Positions 8,748 to 17,224 of a stretch of DNA of 64,000 bases are shown in pieces; the stretch's first letter is position 1, and every line of letters starts with the position of its first letter. The stretch is from contig OY969774.1 of the NCBI GenBank assembly GCA_963702955.1, positions 62,001 through 126,000 of the forward strand, written 5' to 3'. The position numbers and the translations under genes are program-made. The notes under the pieces are model-generated. The model saw only the letters and a program-made list of their open reading frames with translations. It did not search any database and was not told the origin of the DNA. This DNA is from VRUE01 sp963702955 (GTDB taxonomy: Bacteria > Actinomycetota > Thermoleophilia > Solirubrobacterales > 70-9).

Positions 8748-9674
8748 GTGCGACGGAAAGCGTCGTCGCAGTTCTGGGGCTTGGCCAGATCGCAGCATGG
8801 CGTAGTGACGAGGACGCAGTTGCTGGAGCTCGGGATGGGATCGGACTCGATCAAGCACCGGCTCGGGAACGGTCGTCTCCACCCGCTTTGGCGGGGCGTC
8901 TACGTGGTGGGCAGGCCCGAGGTGAGTCGGGAGGGCAGGTGGATGGGAGCCGTGCTCGGCTGTGGGCCCGACGCACTGCTCAGTCACCGCAGCGCTGCTG
9001 TGCTCTGGGGCTTGGTCCGTGCTTCGGGCAAGGGCGAGATCCATGTCGTGATCCCCCGCAAGGCGAGTCGTCGTCGTCCTGGCATATGCGTCCACCGGCG
9101 AGCCGGCCTGGGCCCGGAGCATCGCCGCGAGGTCGACGGCATCCCGGTGACCGATCTGGTTTCGACGCTTGTCGACCTGGCGTCGTGCGCGCCGGAATGG
9201 CGGGTGGAGCAGGCGATCAACGAGGCCGATCGGCGCGATCTGATCGACCCCGAGGCCCTGAGTATCGAGATCCAGGCGCTCTCACCGAGACGTGGCATGG
9301 CCTGCATGCGTCGGCTGCTCGGCCTTGACGCCCTGACCGACACCGGCCTCGAGCGGAAGTTCCTGGCGCTCGCGCGGGCGGCGGGACTGCCTTCGCCTCA
9401 GACGCAGGCCCAGGTGAACGGCTACCGCGTCGATTTCTACTGGCCTGAGCTTGGGCTGGTCGTCGAGGCCGACGGTTGGGCCCACCACCGCACGCCCGGC
9501 GAGCAGACGACCGACCGCAGGCGCGACCAAGCGCATGCCGCGGCGGGCCTGACCCCGTTGCGCTTTTCCGAACACCAGATCCGCTACGCGCCCGATGAGG
9601 TCAAGCGGCGGCTGCGAGCGGTTGCCCGTCGCCTCGGTCTGCCCCTCTCGGGGAGGCGGAAGCATTTGGGGTAG
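8748..9674 (+). CDS. AbiEi-type winged-helix plus DUF559 nuclease-fold protein
   Basis: About 308 residues from GTG 8748; an in-frame ATG at 8718 sits in a hairpin loop. Residues 1-90 look like the N-terminal domain of AbiEi antitoxins (GVVTRTQLLELG followed by RLHPLWRGVYVVG). The C-terminal 110 residues carry the DUF559 signature, VDFYWPELGLVVEADGWAHH and a distal Arg/Asp-rich segment, with the D-x(n)-E-x-D pattern of Vsr-like PD-(D/E)XK folds. This domain pairing is recurrent in high-GC actinobacteria, often in many paralogues. No AbiEii-type toxin is adjacent, so a toxin-antitoxin role is doubtful. Its TAG stop lies inside the following hairpin. Confidence 0.75.
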   Translation: MRRKASSQFWGLARSQHGVVTRTQLLELGMGSDSIKHRLGNGRLHPLWRGVYVVGRPEVSREGRWMGAVLGCGPDALLSHRSAAVLWGLVRASGKGEIHVVIPRKASRRRPGICVHRRAGLGPEHRREVDGIPVTDLVSTLVDLASCAPEWRVEQAINEADRRDLIDPEALSIEIQALSPRRGMACMRRLLGLDALTDTGLERKFLALARAAGLPSPQTQAQVNGYRVDFYWPELGLVVEADGWAHHRTPGEQTTDRRRDQAHAAAGLTPLRFSEHQIRYAPDEVKRRLRAVARRLGLPLSGRRKHLG

Positions 9675-9695
9675 AGGAGGCCCCCAAATCCTTCC
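9658..9695. terminator. Hairpin family B, copy 2
   Basis: Arms GGAAGCATTTGGGG (9658-9671) and CCCCAAATCCTTCC (9682-9695), one mismatch. The loop contains the TAG stop of the DUF559 gene (9672-9674). It stands between two convergent genes and could terminate both. Confidence 0.75.
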
Positions 9696-9714
9696 ATCGG
9701 CTAAGCGACGCGCG

Positions 9715-10632
9715 TCAGGCCGGCTTGCGGCCGGAGACCAGGAGGTTGTAGAAGAGCTCGGCGGGGAGGTGGGGCTCGAGCAGGCGGGTGTCGACCTTCT
9801 GCAGGGCGATGTAGCTGTTGAAGGCGAAGCGGCGCCAGCCCCAGGAGACGGAGTCGGGCTCGGCGGTCGACTCGACCGTGCGCAGCCCCCAGCCCCAGGC
9901 GTTGGCGAGGAATTCCTCGCCGCCGACGCGGCACTGCTCGAAGCCGGCGTCGGCGAGGACGCGGCGCAGGTCGGCCGGCGCGAAGGCGTGGACGTCGACC
10001 TCGCCCTCCAGGGCGTGGCCGTTGGACTGCTCCGCCTCGGGCACGGCGCGGGGCTGGGCGCCGACCAGCCGCCGCCAGGCGGGAGCGGCGAGCATCCCCA
10101 CGCTCTTCGGCGCCGCCGCCAGCCGGTCGCCGTAGCGGGAGGGCTCGCCGCAGAAGGCGATCGCGCCGCCGGGGCGCAGCACACGGAGGAACTCGGCGAA
10201 GGCGCGCTCCAGGTCGGGGATGTGGTGGAGGACGGCGTGGCCGAAGACGAGGTCGAAGCTCTCGTCCTCGAAGGGCAGCTGCTCGGCCTCGGTCGCCACG
10301 GTCTCGGCCTCCAGCCCCAGCGCCGCGGCGGTGGCGGAGAGACGGCGCAGCATCCCGGGCGAGATGTCGGTCGCGGTCAGGCGCTCGATCAGCCCGAGCT
10401 GCAACAGGTTGAGCGAGAAGTAGCCGGTGCCCGAGCCGATCTCCAGCCCGTCGCCGAAGTTGACGCCGTCGAGGCCGCCGAGCGCCTTGGCGAGCTTCAG
10501 CCGCACCTGCTCCTGGCCGGTGGCGCCGAAGTCGATCCCCCACTTGGCGTCGTATTCCTCGGCCGCCGCGTCGTGGTAGCGGGTGTTGACGTCCTTGATG
10601 TGGTCCGGCGTGGCGGTCGGGGAGGCCGGCAT
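9715..10632 (-). CDS. Class I SAM-dependent methyltransferase
   Basis: 305 residues. SAM-binding motif I is GLEIGSGTGYFSLNL, the acidic end of strand 2 is LTATDISPGML, and motif IV is FDLVFGHAVLHHIPD, all of the UbiE/Methyltransf_11 type. The C-terminal 100 residues are unlike common families and probably hold the substrate site. It is divergent from another methyltransferase gene across 28 bases. A TATTGT box ten bases before its ATG and a TACGGT box before the opposite GTG overlap. Substrate unknown. Confidence 0.83.
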   Translation of the reverse strand: MPASPTATPDHIKDVNTRYHDAAAEEYDAKWGIDFGATGQEQVRLKLAKALGGLDGVNFGDGLEIGSGTGYFSLNLLQLGLIERLTATDISPGMLRRLSATAAALGLEAETVATEAEQLPFEDESFDLVFGHAVLHHIPDLERAFAEFLRVLRPGGAIAFCGEPSRYGDRLAAAPKSVGMLAAPAWRRLVGAQPRAVPEAEQSNGHALEGEVDVHAFAPADLRRVLADAGFEQCRVGGEEFLANAWGWGLRTVESTAEPDSVSWGWRRFAFNSYIALQKVDTRLLEPHLPAELFYNLLVSGRKPA

Positions 10633-10646
10633 CGAGTCGGGAACAA

Positions 10647-10652
10647 TACGGT
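10647..10652 (+). promoter_or_regulatory. -10 box TACGGT, leaderless start at 10661
   Basis: TACGGT ends eight bases before the GTG at 10661, a spacing that puts the transcription start at or near the start codon. The same stretch read on the other strand gives TATTGT before the divergent methyltransferase. Confidence 0.5.
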
Positions 10653-10660
10653 CCGCTGTC

Positions 10661-11422
10661 GTGGAGCGCGAATACGTCCAGCTCGACCAGCCGCCCGGGG
10701 TGCCGCCCCTGCCGCTGACCGGCGAGCGGACGCTGCCCGACGTGCCGGAGGAGAACTACTGGTACCGGCGCCACCTCGCCGTCTACGAGTGGATCGGCGC
10801 GCGGGTGGCCGGCAAGCGGGTCGTCAACATGGCCTGCGGCGAGGGCTACGGCTCCGCCGTGCTGGCGCGGACGGCGGCGAGCGCGGTCGGCGTCGACGCC
10901 AACCCCGAGGCCCACGAGCACGCGCGGCTGCGCTACGTGCGGCCCAACCTGCGCTACGAGCGCGACCTGGTGGAGAGCTTCGCCGAGCCCTGCGACGCGG
11001 TCGTCTTCCTGCAGACGATCGAGCACGTGCAGGACGCCGGCGCGATCCTCGAGCACTTCAAGTCGATGCTGGCGCCCGGCGGCGTCGCCTACGTTTCGAC
11101 GCCGAACCTGCTGACGCTGGCGCCGCCGGGGGCGGAGAAGTCCGACAACCCCTGGCACCTGCGCGAGTACCGGGCTGCCGAGTTCCGGGCGCTCTGCGAG
11201 GCGCGCTTCGAGCGGGTCGAGATGCTCGGCCTCTTCCACGCGGGCAAGCTGCGGGCGCACGAGGTCGCGTTGCGGCTCGGCTGGGACCGCGTCCACAGGA
11301 CGCTGCGCCTCACCAAGCCCTTCTACGATCGCTTCACCCCGGCAATCTCCAGTTCCGACTTCAGGCTCAGAGGAGGCGACTTGGACCGGGCGCTGGACTT
11401 CCTCGCCGTCTGCCATGCCTGA
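10661..11422 (+). CDS. Class I SAM-dependent methyltransferase (second)
   Basis: 253 residues from GTG 10661. Upstream in-frame codons would overlap the divergent gene, and a -10 box eight bases before this GTG supports it. Motif I VVNMACGEGYGSAVLA, VGVDANPEAHEHAR, and AVVFLQTIEHVQDAGAIL followed by LAPGGVAYVSTPN match Methyltransf_23-type enzymes. The last eight bases overlap the GH57 gene, so it heads an operon with GH57 and GT4 enzymes. That context suggests methylation of a sugar or polysaccharide, as for methylglucose polymers, but this is only inferred. Confidence 0.83.
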   Translation: MEREYVQLDQPPGVPPLPLTGERTLPDVPEENYWYRRHLAVYEWIGARVAGKRVVNMACGEGYGSAVLARTAASAVGVDANPEAHEHARLRYVRPNLRYERDLVESFAEPCDAVVFLQTIEHVQDAGAILEHFKSMLAPGGVAYVSTPNLLTLAPPGAEKSDNPWHLREYRAAEFRALCEARFERVEMLGLFHAGKLRAHEVALRLGWDRVHRTLRLTKPFYDRFTPAISSSDFRLRGGDLDRALDFLAVCHA

Positions 11423-12824
11423 GGAGTCGGCCGGCGACCTGGCGATCGTCCTCCACAGCCACATGCCGTATGTGGAGGGGTTCGGGACCTATCCGTTCGG
11501 CGAGGAGTGGCTGTTCGACGCGGTGATCCGGTCCTACCTGCCGGTGCTGGAGGTGGCGGAGAAGCTGACGATGACGGTGACGCCGGTGCTGGCGGACCAG
11601 CTGGAGGACACCGGGGCGGCGGAGCGGCTGCGGCGCTTCTTGGTCGAGTGGCGGATCGGGGCGGCCGAGGCCGACATCGAGCAGGTGCCGGCGGAGTGCC
11701 GGGACGCCTGCGAGGGGGAGCTGGAGCGCTACCGTCACGCGCTGGAGCTGCTGGACGCGGCGGGTGGCGATCCGCTGCGGCCGTTCCGGGACGCGCACGC
11801 CGAGGGGCGGGTGGCACTGGCGGCTTCCGCGGCGACGCACGCGGTGCTGCCGCTGCTCGCCACGCGGGCCGGGCAGCGGCTGCAGGTTGACACCGGGATC
11901 CGCTCGCACCGGCGGCGCTTCGGCTGGGACGGCGGGTTCTGGCTGCCCGAGTGCGCCTACGCGCCCGGCCTGGAGCGGCGGCTGGAGGAGCACGGGGTGC
12001 GTTGGTTCTGCGTCGACCAGAGCGCCCACGAGGAGCCGCTCGACGCGCTGGCGCCGGTGGCGACCGCGGCAGGGCCGGTGGCGCTGCCGATCGACTGGGA
12101 GGCGATCGGCTGGCTGTGGGCGCTCGACGGCTATCCCTCGGACCCCGCGCACGCCCAGTTCGCGGGGAAATCGCTGCGCGGGGTGCGGATCTGGAGGGTC
12201 GGCGGGGGGGCCTACGACCCGGCCGCGGCGGAGGCCGCGGCGAAGCGCCAGGCGGACGAGTTCCTCGCCGCCGCCGCGGCGCGGCTGCGCGAGTTCGCCG
12301 ACGCCCGGGGCCGTCGCGGCCTGCTCGTCTTCGCGATCGACACCGAGCTGCTCGGCCACTGGTGGTCGGAGGGGGCGACCTGGCTGCGCGAGGTGCTGGC
12401 GGGCGCCGCCGCCGCCGGCGTGCGGCTGCTCACCGTGCCGGAGGCGCTCGCCGAGCATGAGCCCGAGCAGCGCCCGCTGGCCGCCTCGACCTGGGGCGAG
12501 GAGAAGGACTTCAGCACCTGGGACTCGCCGGCCGTCGCCGACCTCGCCTGGGCGGCGCGGCGGCTGGAGCTGCGGCTGCTGCGGGCGCTCTCGCGGGGGC
12601 TGCCGCCACCCGCCGCGATGCGCGCCGCCCGCGAGCTGCTCGCCGCCCAGTCGAGCGACTGGGCCTTCCTCGACAAGCGCGGCCAGGCGGGCGATTACGC
12701 CTTCCAGCGCGCCAGCGGCCACGGCGAAGCACTGCTGCAGGCCATAGACTCCCGATCCGACACCGATCCGTGCATGCGATCCCTCGCGCCGGATCTGAGC
12801 CTCGCCTCGCTTCTGGAGCCCTGA
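11415..12824 (+). CDS. GH57 family glycoside hydrolase, probable alpha-1,4-glucan branching enzyme
   Basis: 469 residues. It opens with LAIVLHSHMPYVEGFGTYPFGE, the GH57 motif 1. The likely nucleophile is Glu179 (WLPECAY) and the general acid is Asp309 (FAIDTELLGHWW). The C-terminal helical domain (about 350-460) resembles DUF1957. This arrangement fits GH57 branching enzymes (EC 2.4.1.18), which add alpha-1,6 branches to glycogen-like glucans. The following GT4 gene completes a glucan-making pair, as in the Rv3031/Rv3032 locus of mycobacteria, which makes methylglucose lipopolysaccharide with nearby methyltransferases. Start ATG 11415 overlaps the upstream gene. Confidence 0.87.
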   Translation: MPEESAGDLAIVLHSHMPYVEGFGTYPFGEEWLFDAVIRSYLPVLEVAEKLTMTVTPVLADQLEDTGAAERLRRFLVEWRIGAAEADIEQVPAECRDACEGELERYRHALELLDAAGGDPLRPFRDAHAEGRVALAASAATHAVLPLLATRAGQRLQVDTGIRSHRRRFGWDGGFWLPECAYAPGLERRLEEHGVRWFCVDQSAHEEPLDALAPVATAAGPVALPIDWEAIGWLWALDGYPSDPAHAQFAGKSLRGVRIWRVGGGAYDPAAAEAAAKRQADEFLAAAAARLREFADARGRRGLLVFAIDTELLGHWWSEGATWLREVLAGAAAAGVRLLTVPEALAEHEPEQRPLAASTWGEEKDFSTWDSPAVADLAWAARRLELRLLRALSRGLPPPAAMRAARELLAAQSSDWAFLDKRGQAGDYAFQRASGHGEALLQAIDSRSDTDPCMRSLAPDLSLASLLEP

Positions 12825-12885
12825 TGACCGACCCCACGCAGCCGCCCATCCGGACGACGTGGACGGCAGGATGCGGCACGGCGTC

Positions 12886-14079
12886 ATGACCCGCGTCCTG
12901 ATCCTCTCCTGGGAGTACCCGCCGCTGATCGAGGGCGGCCTGGCCCGCCACGTCCGCAAGCTCTCCGAGGCTCTGGTCGAACGCGACGTCGAGGTTCACG
13001 TGCTGACCCGCGGCGGCGAGGAGTCCCCCGCCGAGGAGCGTCGCGGCGGCGTCTTCATCCACCGCATCCGCGAGCCGACCCGCCCCACCGACCTGGGCGA
13101 GTTCGTCGCCTGGGTCGAGCGGATGAACTCCGACATGCTGGCCGCCGGGGTCGAGCTCGGCGACCGCTACGACTTCGACCTCGTCCACGGCCACGACTGG
13201 CTGGTCGCCAACGCCTGCGACCACCTGGCGAAGCGCTTCGACGCGCCGCTGGTGACGACGATCCACGCCACCGAGCACGGCCGCCACCAGGGCTGGGTCG
13301 ACAAGCACCCGCAGACCTACATCCACGGCGTCGAGCGCTGGATCACCAACCGCTCCGAGCGGGTGATCGCCTGCTCCCACTACATGCGCGAGCAGATCGC
13401 CGACATCTTCGGCGTCGAGGAGGAGCGGGTCAGCGTGATCCCGAACGGGATCGACCCCGACGACCTGCAGCCGCAGGACCCGGCCGAGCTGGAGCGGCTG
13501 CGGGCCGAGTTCGCCGCGCCGGAGGAGAAGCTGGTGCTGCTGATCGGGCGGCTTGTCTACGAGAAGGGGTTCCAGCTCGCCCTGGAGGCGATGCCGCGGG
13601 TGATCGCCGAGGCGCCGGGGACGCGCTTCCTGGTCGCCGGCTCGGGCACCCACGAGGCGGAGCTGCACAAGCAGGCCGAGGAGCTGGGCCTGATGGAGCA
13701 CGGCACATTCCTCGGCTGGATCGGCGACGACGTCCTGCACTCGCTCTACCGGATCGCCGACCTCACGGTGGTGCCCTCGATCTACGAGCCGTTCGGGTTG
13801 GTGGCGCTGGAGGCGATGGCCTCCGAATGCCCCTGCATCGTCGCCGACACCGGCGGCCTGCGCGAGGTCGTCCCGCACGAGGAGGTCGGGTTGCGCTTCC
13901 GCTCGCACGACGCCGACGCGCTGGCCGAGGTGGCGATCCGCGTCCTCCGCGACGACGAGTTGGGGCAGCGCCTGGTCGCCGAAGCCTACGAGCACCTGCG
14001 CCGCTTCGACTGGGGCGACGTCGCCGAGCAGACGGCGGCGGTCTACGCCGACCTGGTCGGCGAGGCGAGCCGCGCCTGA
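12886..14079 (+). CDS. GT4 glycosyltransferase, glycogen-synthase-like
   Basis: 397 residues from ATG 12886; GTG 12859 and ATG 12871 are in-frame alternatives, but family members begin at RVLILSWEYPPLIEGGLARHV. The GT-B fold is clear. The N-terminal donor-proximal glycine loop is at IEGGLARH, and the C-terminal EX7E region is SIYEPFGLVALEAMASECPC. It should transfer glucose from a nucleotide sugar onto an alpha-1,4-glucan in the cytosol. It follows the GH57 branching enzyme by about 60 bases, with an out-of-frame ATGA overlapping the GH57 stop. Confidence 0.9.
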   Translation: MTRVLILSWEYPPLIEGGLARHVRKLSEALVERDVEVHVLTRGGEESPAEERRGGVFIHRIREPTRPTDLGEFVAWVERMNSDMLAAGVELGDRYDFDLVHGHDWLVANACDHLAKRFDAPLVTTIHATEHGRHQGWVDKHPQTYIHGVERWITNRSERVIACSHYMREQIADIFGVEEERVSVIPNGIDPDDLQPQDPAELERLRAEFAAPEEKLVLLIGRLVYEKGFQLALEAMPRVIAEAPGTRFLVAGSGTHEAELHKQAEELGLMEHGTFLGWIGDDVLHSLYRIADLTVVPSIYEPFGLVALEAMASECPCIVADTGGLREVVPHEEVGLRFRSHDADALAEVAIRVLRDDELGQRLVAEAYEHLRRFDWGDVAEQTAAVYADLVGEASRA

Positions 14080-14083
14080 GCGG

Positions 14084-14353
14084 CTACTGGTCCTCCGCTC
14101 CCTCGATCTGAAAGCCGCCGCTGAGAGTGCTGGCGGGAGTCCAGTCGATGCCGTCGATCAAGTCCAGGGGCGAGATCGAGAGGGCGCCGGCGAGCTTGAC
14201 GAGGGTGTCGATGCGGGGGACGCGCGAGCCACGCTCCAGCAGGCCGATCTCCGTGCGGTGCAGCTCGGAGCGAAAGCCGAGCTCTTCCTGCGAGAGACCG
14301 GCCCGCTTGCGGGCGCGGAACAGGTTGTCCCCGAAGCGGGTGGCGACATCCAT
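14084..14353 (-). CDS. XRE-family helix-turn-helix regulator
   Basis: 89 residues. The HTH_3 domain covers roughly 5-65: FGDNLFRARKRAGLSQEELG is helices 1-2, and RTEIGLLERGSRVPRIDTL is the recognition helix and after. The tail is short and acidic, with no sensor domain. It is divergent from the VapC-like gene, separated by about 200 bases that contain small palindromes, so it may regulate that region or itself. It converges on the GT4 gene with only four bases between. Confidence 0.87.
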   Translation of the reverse strand: MDVATRFGDNLFRARKRAGLSQEELGFRSELHRTEIGLLERGSRVPRIDTLVKLAGALSISPLDLIDGIDWTPASTLSGGFQIEGAEDQ

Positions 14354-14564
14354 TTCGGGGATTCTTCTGTCTGTGACTTGAAGGATCTACACCCTCTCGA
14401 CGGGATTTGTCTGCAGGCCTCATAGGGATGGATTCTGTCTCCCGGGAGAAGGTCCCCCTCCTGGGAAATCTAGTGTCTAGCAGACGATACACATCGAACC
14501 TGATACCTTGATCTCAGCAACTGCGAGGTCGAAAGCGAGAGTTGAGAAGTGCGACCATTGCCGA

Positions 14565-14597
14565 ATGGCGCTGAGCATCGAGGGCCAGGGGGCCTGA
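14565..14597 (+). pseudogene. Possible remnant of a vapB antitoxin gene
   Basis: The short frame MALSIEGQGA opens like actinobacterial VapB antitoxins (MALSIK...), then stops at TGA 14595-14597, overlapping the CTG where VapC homology begins. The rest of VapB is missing. It could equally be a chance leader peptide. Confidence 0.3.
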
Positions 14598-14980
14598 TCC
14601 TCGACAGCTCCGCGGTAATCGCGGTGATCCTCCGGGAAAAGGGCCATGGCCGGCTCGTGGAGGCGATGGACGGCGCGGCCGAGCTGGCCATCGGCGCACC
14701 GACGCTGTTCGAGATCGACAACGTCATGGCTCGGCGGTTCGAGGATGGCGACGGTGGGCTCGTCGCCGCATTCCTCGCGGACAACGGGGTAGAGGTGATC
14801 GCCTTCGAGGAGCGGCACCGGAGCCTCGCCCGGGAGGCGCAGCTCCGCTACGGCAAGGGCCGGCACCCCGCCAAGCTCAACTACGGCGACTGCATGACCT
14901 ACGCCACCGCGCGCCTTGCCGACGCGCCCCTGCTGTTCACCGGCGAGGACTTCGCCCGCACCGACCTGCGCCGCGCCTGA
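14594..14980 (+). CDS. vapC: VapC-type PIN-domain ribonuclease, orphan toxin
   Basis: 128 residues from CTG 14594, where family homology starts (ILDSSAVIAVIL). An upstream GTG at 14549 is in frame, but the 15 residues it adds do not look like protein. The PIN acidic residues are present: Asp in LDSSA, Glu in LFEIDNV, Asp in NYGDCMTYA and Asp in FTGEDF. VapC toxins cleave tRNA or rRNA in a Mg-dependent way. No intact antitoxin is adjacent; only a stub of a possible vapB overlaps the start. The CTG sits exactly where an ATGA overlap with vapB would be expected, so expression may be reduced. Confidence 0.72.
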   Translation: MILDSSAVIAVILREKGHGRLVEAMDGAAELAIGAPTLFEIDNVMARRFEDGDGGLVAAFLADNGVEVIAFEERHRSLAREAQLRYGKGRHPAKLNYGDCMTYATARLADAPLLFTGEDFARTDLRRA

Positions 14981-14993
14981 GCCTGAGCCAATG

Positions 14994-15029
14994 GAAGCAT
15001 TTGGGGGTCTCTGGACCCCCAAATGCTTC
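14994..15029. terminator. Hairpin family B, copy 3
   Basis: Perfect 16-base arms GAAGCATTTGGGGGTC (14994-15009) and GACCCCCAAATGCTTC (15014-15029) around a TCTG loop. It lies between the convergent vapC and acyltransferase genes and probably ends both transcripts. Confidence 0.8.
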
Positions 15030-15705
15030 AATCGCCGGCGGGGGGCGGCGGAAGGGTGGTCCAGGCGGCCGGGTCGGGCTCGACCGGGCGCTCCCAGCGC
15101 AGGTCCTGCGGCGCCTCGCGCATGCGGATCACCCGGGCGGGGATGCCGGCGACGACGGCGTTGGCGGGCACGTCCCTGGTGACGACCGAGTTGGTGCCGA
15201 CGATCGAGTTGTCGCCGACGCGGACGCCGCGCAGGATGCAGGCGCCGTAGCCGATCCAGACGTTGGAGCCGACCTCGACGTCGCGCATGTAGATGCCCTG
15301 CTTGCGGATCGGCCGCTCGACTTCGACCACGCCGTGGTCGAAGTCGATGAACATCGCCCGGTCGGCGATCACGCACTGCTCGCCGATCCGCACCCGGCGG
15401 TAGGCGGAGATCGTGCACTCCTGGCCCATCACCGTCTTGGCGCCGATCTCGACCACGCCCTCGTGGCAGCGGATCTTCGTCCCGTCGCCGATCCAGACGA
15501 AGCGGCCGAACTCGACCCGCCCCCGGGGGGCGATCTGCAGTTCGAGGCCGCGGCCGAGGAAGAGCAGGCCGTCGGTGCGCCAGCGCCGGCCGGCGCGGGT
15601 GAGGAAGCGGCGGCGCGCCCAGCGCAGCGCCAGCAGCCCGTATTGCGGCGTCAGCATCCCGTTGCGGGCGCAGAAGCGGAGGAGGCGGATCACGGCGGGG
15701 CGCAC
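15028..15705 (-). CDS. Left-handed beta-helix acyltransferase
   Basis: 225 residues from GTG 15705; an upstream in-frame ATG at 15792 would run through the start of meaB. Hexapeptide-repeat turns fill residues about 60-190 (IGDGTKIRCHEGVVEIGAKT, VEVGSNVWIGYGACILRGVR, VGDNSIVGTNSVVTRDVPAN). The WIGYGACIL and VVTRDVP signatures are typical of NodL/LacA/WcaF-like O-acetyltransferases using acetyl-CoA. The acceptor, probably a sugar, is unknown. It is divergent from meaB with 17 bases between start codons. Confidence 0.87.
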   Translation of the reverse strand: MRPAVIRLLRFCARNGMLTPQYGLLALRWARRRFLTRAGRRWRTDGLLFLGRGLELQIAPRGRVEFGRFVWIGDGTKIRCHEGVVEIGAKTVMGQECTISAYRRVRIGEQCVIADRAMFIDFDHGVVEVERPIRKQGIYMRDVEVGSNVWIGYGACILRGVRVGDNSIVGTNSVVTRDVPANAVVAGIPARVIRMREAPQDLRWERPVEPDPAAWTTLPPPPAGD

Positions 15706-15707
15706 TT

Positions 15708-15713
15708 TAGACT
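15708..15713 (+). promoter_or_regulatory. -10 box TAGACT, leaderless start of meaB
   Basis: TAGACT ends nine bases before the meaB ATG at 15723. No Shine-Dalgarno lies between, so a leaderless mRNA is likely. Confidence 0.55.
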
Positions 15714-15722
15714 CAGCCGCGC

Positions 15723-16685
15723 ATGCCCGACGCCGCCAAACAGGCTTCGCTCGCCGAGCGCCTCGTCGCCGGCGACAAGCGGGCGCTGGCACGGGCGATA
15801 ACGCTGATCGAGTCCGACGACCCGGCCGGCTGGGAGCTGGTGCGCGAGGTCTACCCGCGCACCGGCAAGGCGCGGATCGTCGGCTTCACCGGCCCGCCGG
15901 GGGTCGGCAAGAGCACCCTGATCGGGGCGCTGACCGCCGAGCTGCGCAAGGCCCAGCGCCAGGTCGCGGTGCTCTCGATCGACCCCTCGAGCCCGTTCAC
16001 CCGCGGCGCCCTGCTGGGCGACCGGATCCGCCTCTCCGAGCACTTCCTCGATCCCGGCGTCTTCATCCGCTCGATGGCCTCGCGCGGCGCCCTCGGCGGC
16101 CTCTCCGAGGCGGCGCTGCAGGTCGCCTTGGTGATGGACGCGGCCGGCAAGGACGACGTGCTGATCGAGACGGTCGGGGTCGGCCAGGCCGAGATCGACA
16201 TCGTTGACCACGCCGACACGATCGTGCTGGCGCTGATGCCGGGCTCCGGCGACTCGATCCAGGCGCTGAAGGCGGGGGTGATGGAGATCCCCGACGTGAT
16301 CGTCGTCAACAAGGCCGACCACCCGATGACCGACACGATGGTGCGCGAGGTGCGCGGCGTGCTGGCGCTCTCGCACGAGCCCGGCGACTGGAAGGTGCCG
16401 ATCCTGCGCACCGAGGCGGCCCGCGGCGAGGGCGTGGCGGAGCTGGCGGCGAAGATCGACGAGCACCGCGCCCACATCGAGGCCGAGGGGACGCTAGAGG
16501 AGCGCCGCGCCCGCAACCTGCGCAACGAGGTGCTGGGGATCGCCGCCTCGCGGCTGCGGCGGCGGTTGGAGGCGACCGCCGAGGCCGATCCGGGGACGGC
16601 GGCGCTACTGGAGCGGGTGGTGCGTCGCGAACTCGACCCGGCCAGCGCGGCAAGCGAGCTGATGGAGCGCCAGGCCGATGAGTGA
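15723..16685 (+). CDS. meaB: MeaB/ArgK-family G-protein chaperone of B12-dependent acyl-CoA mutases
   Basis: 320 residues. P-loop GPPGVGKSTL, then VLSIDPSSPFTRGALLGDRIR, ETVGVGQAEIDIVD (switch II) and the guanine-specificity motif VVNKADH. This is the metallochaperone that gates adenosylcobalamin loading and protects methylmalonyl-CoA or isobutyryl-CoA mutase through GTP hydrolysis. The only mutase visible is 20 kb downstream (35939-38010), so it is unlinked here. The last eight bases overlap the PRC-barrel gene. Confidence 0.93.
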   Translation: MPDAAKQASLAERLVAGDKRALARAITLIESDDPAGWELVREVYPRTGKARIVGFTGPPGVGKSTLIGALTAELRKAQRQVAVLSIDPSSPFTRGALLGDRIRLSEHFLDPGVFIRSMASRGALGGLSEAALQVALVMDAAGKDDVLIETVGVGQAEIDIVDHADTIVLALMPGSGDSIQALKAGVMEIPDVIVVNKADHPMTDTMVREVRGVLALSHEPGDWKVPILRTEAARGEGVAELAAKIDEHRAHIEAEGTLEERRARNLRNEVLGIAASRLRRRLEATAEADPGTAALLERVVRRELDPASAASELMERQADE

Positions 16686-17100
16686 GGCAGATGCTGCAGC
16701 CCCGAGCCCGGATGAGGCACTCGGCTGGGTCGGCTGCGAGATCGACGCGGTCAACGGCGGCCCGGTGGGCAGGGTCCACGGCGTCTTCGCCGATGCCGAG
16801 AGCGGCGCCCCGGCCTGGCTGGTCGTCGCCCTGACGCGGAAGGGATTCCTCGGCCGCAGCCGCGCCGCCGGGGCGGTGGCGGTGCCGGCGCGCGAGTGCG
16901 CCGGCGCGCTGGGCCGGGTGTGGACGGCGCTGGGCCGCCAGGCGCTGCGCACCGCCCCCACGGTCGATCCGAGCAGGCCGCTGCTGCGCGAGCACGAGCT
17001 GGCGATCGGCGCCCACTACGGGATCGGCGACGCGGAGGGCCGCTGCGCCGAAGTAGCCGCCCGCCCCGAGGGCTCCGTCACCGCCCAACCTGCCCCCTGA
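16678..17100 (+). CDS. PRC-barrel domain protein
   Basis: 140 residues. LGWVGCEIDAVNGGPVGRVHGVFAD followed by PAWLVVAL is a PRC-barrel beta strand pattern, and the second half repeats it weakly. PRC barrels occur in RNA-processing and photosynthetic scaffold proteins; a specific function cannot be assigned. It is translationally coupled to meaB by an eight-base overlap and ends at a family C hairpin. Confidence 0.72.
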   Translation: MSEADAAAPSPDEALGWVGCEIDAVNGGPVGRVHGVFADAESGAPAWLVVALTRKGFLGRSRAAGAVAVPARECAGALGRVWTALGRQALRTAPTVDPSRPLLREHELAIGAHYGIGDAEGRCAEVAARPEGSVTAQPAP

Positions 17101-17162
17101 ACTCCCCCGCCGACGGGCCGATCTCCCACCCCACAGGTGGGAAATCGGCCCGTCGGCGGAGT
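17101..17162. terminator. Hairpin family C, copy 1
   Basis: Long imperfect inverted repeat starting one base after the PRC-barrel stop. CCGCCGACGGGCCGAT pairs with ATCGGCCCGTCGGCGG, and an inner CTCCCACC/GGTGGGA stem tops it. It is followed by GTTTCTCTCC. Two relatives lie at 20977 and 43128. Confidence 0.75.
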
Positions 17163-17224
17163 TTCTCTCCGCGTCACATTTGCGCTCTAGCGTGCGCGCA
17201 AAAGTCAGCTACGAAGGGAGCAGG

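Noticed and set aside
8748..9674. Type IV toxin-antitoxin (AbiEi/AbiEii) system
   Set aside because: Only the AbiEi-like N-terminal domain is present, fused to DUF559; no nucleotidyltransferase toxin is adjacent.
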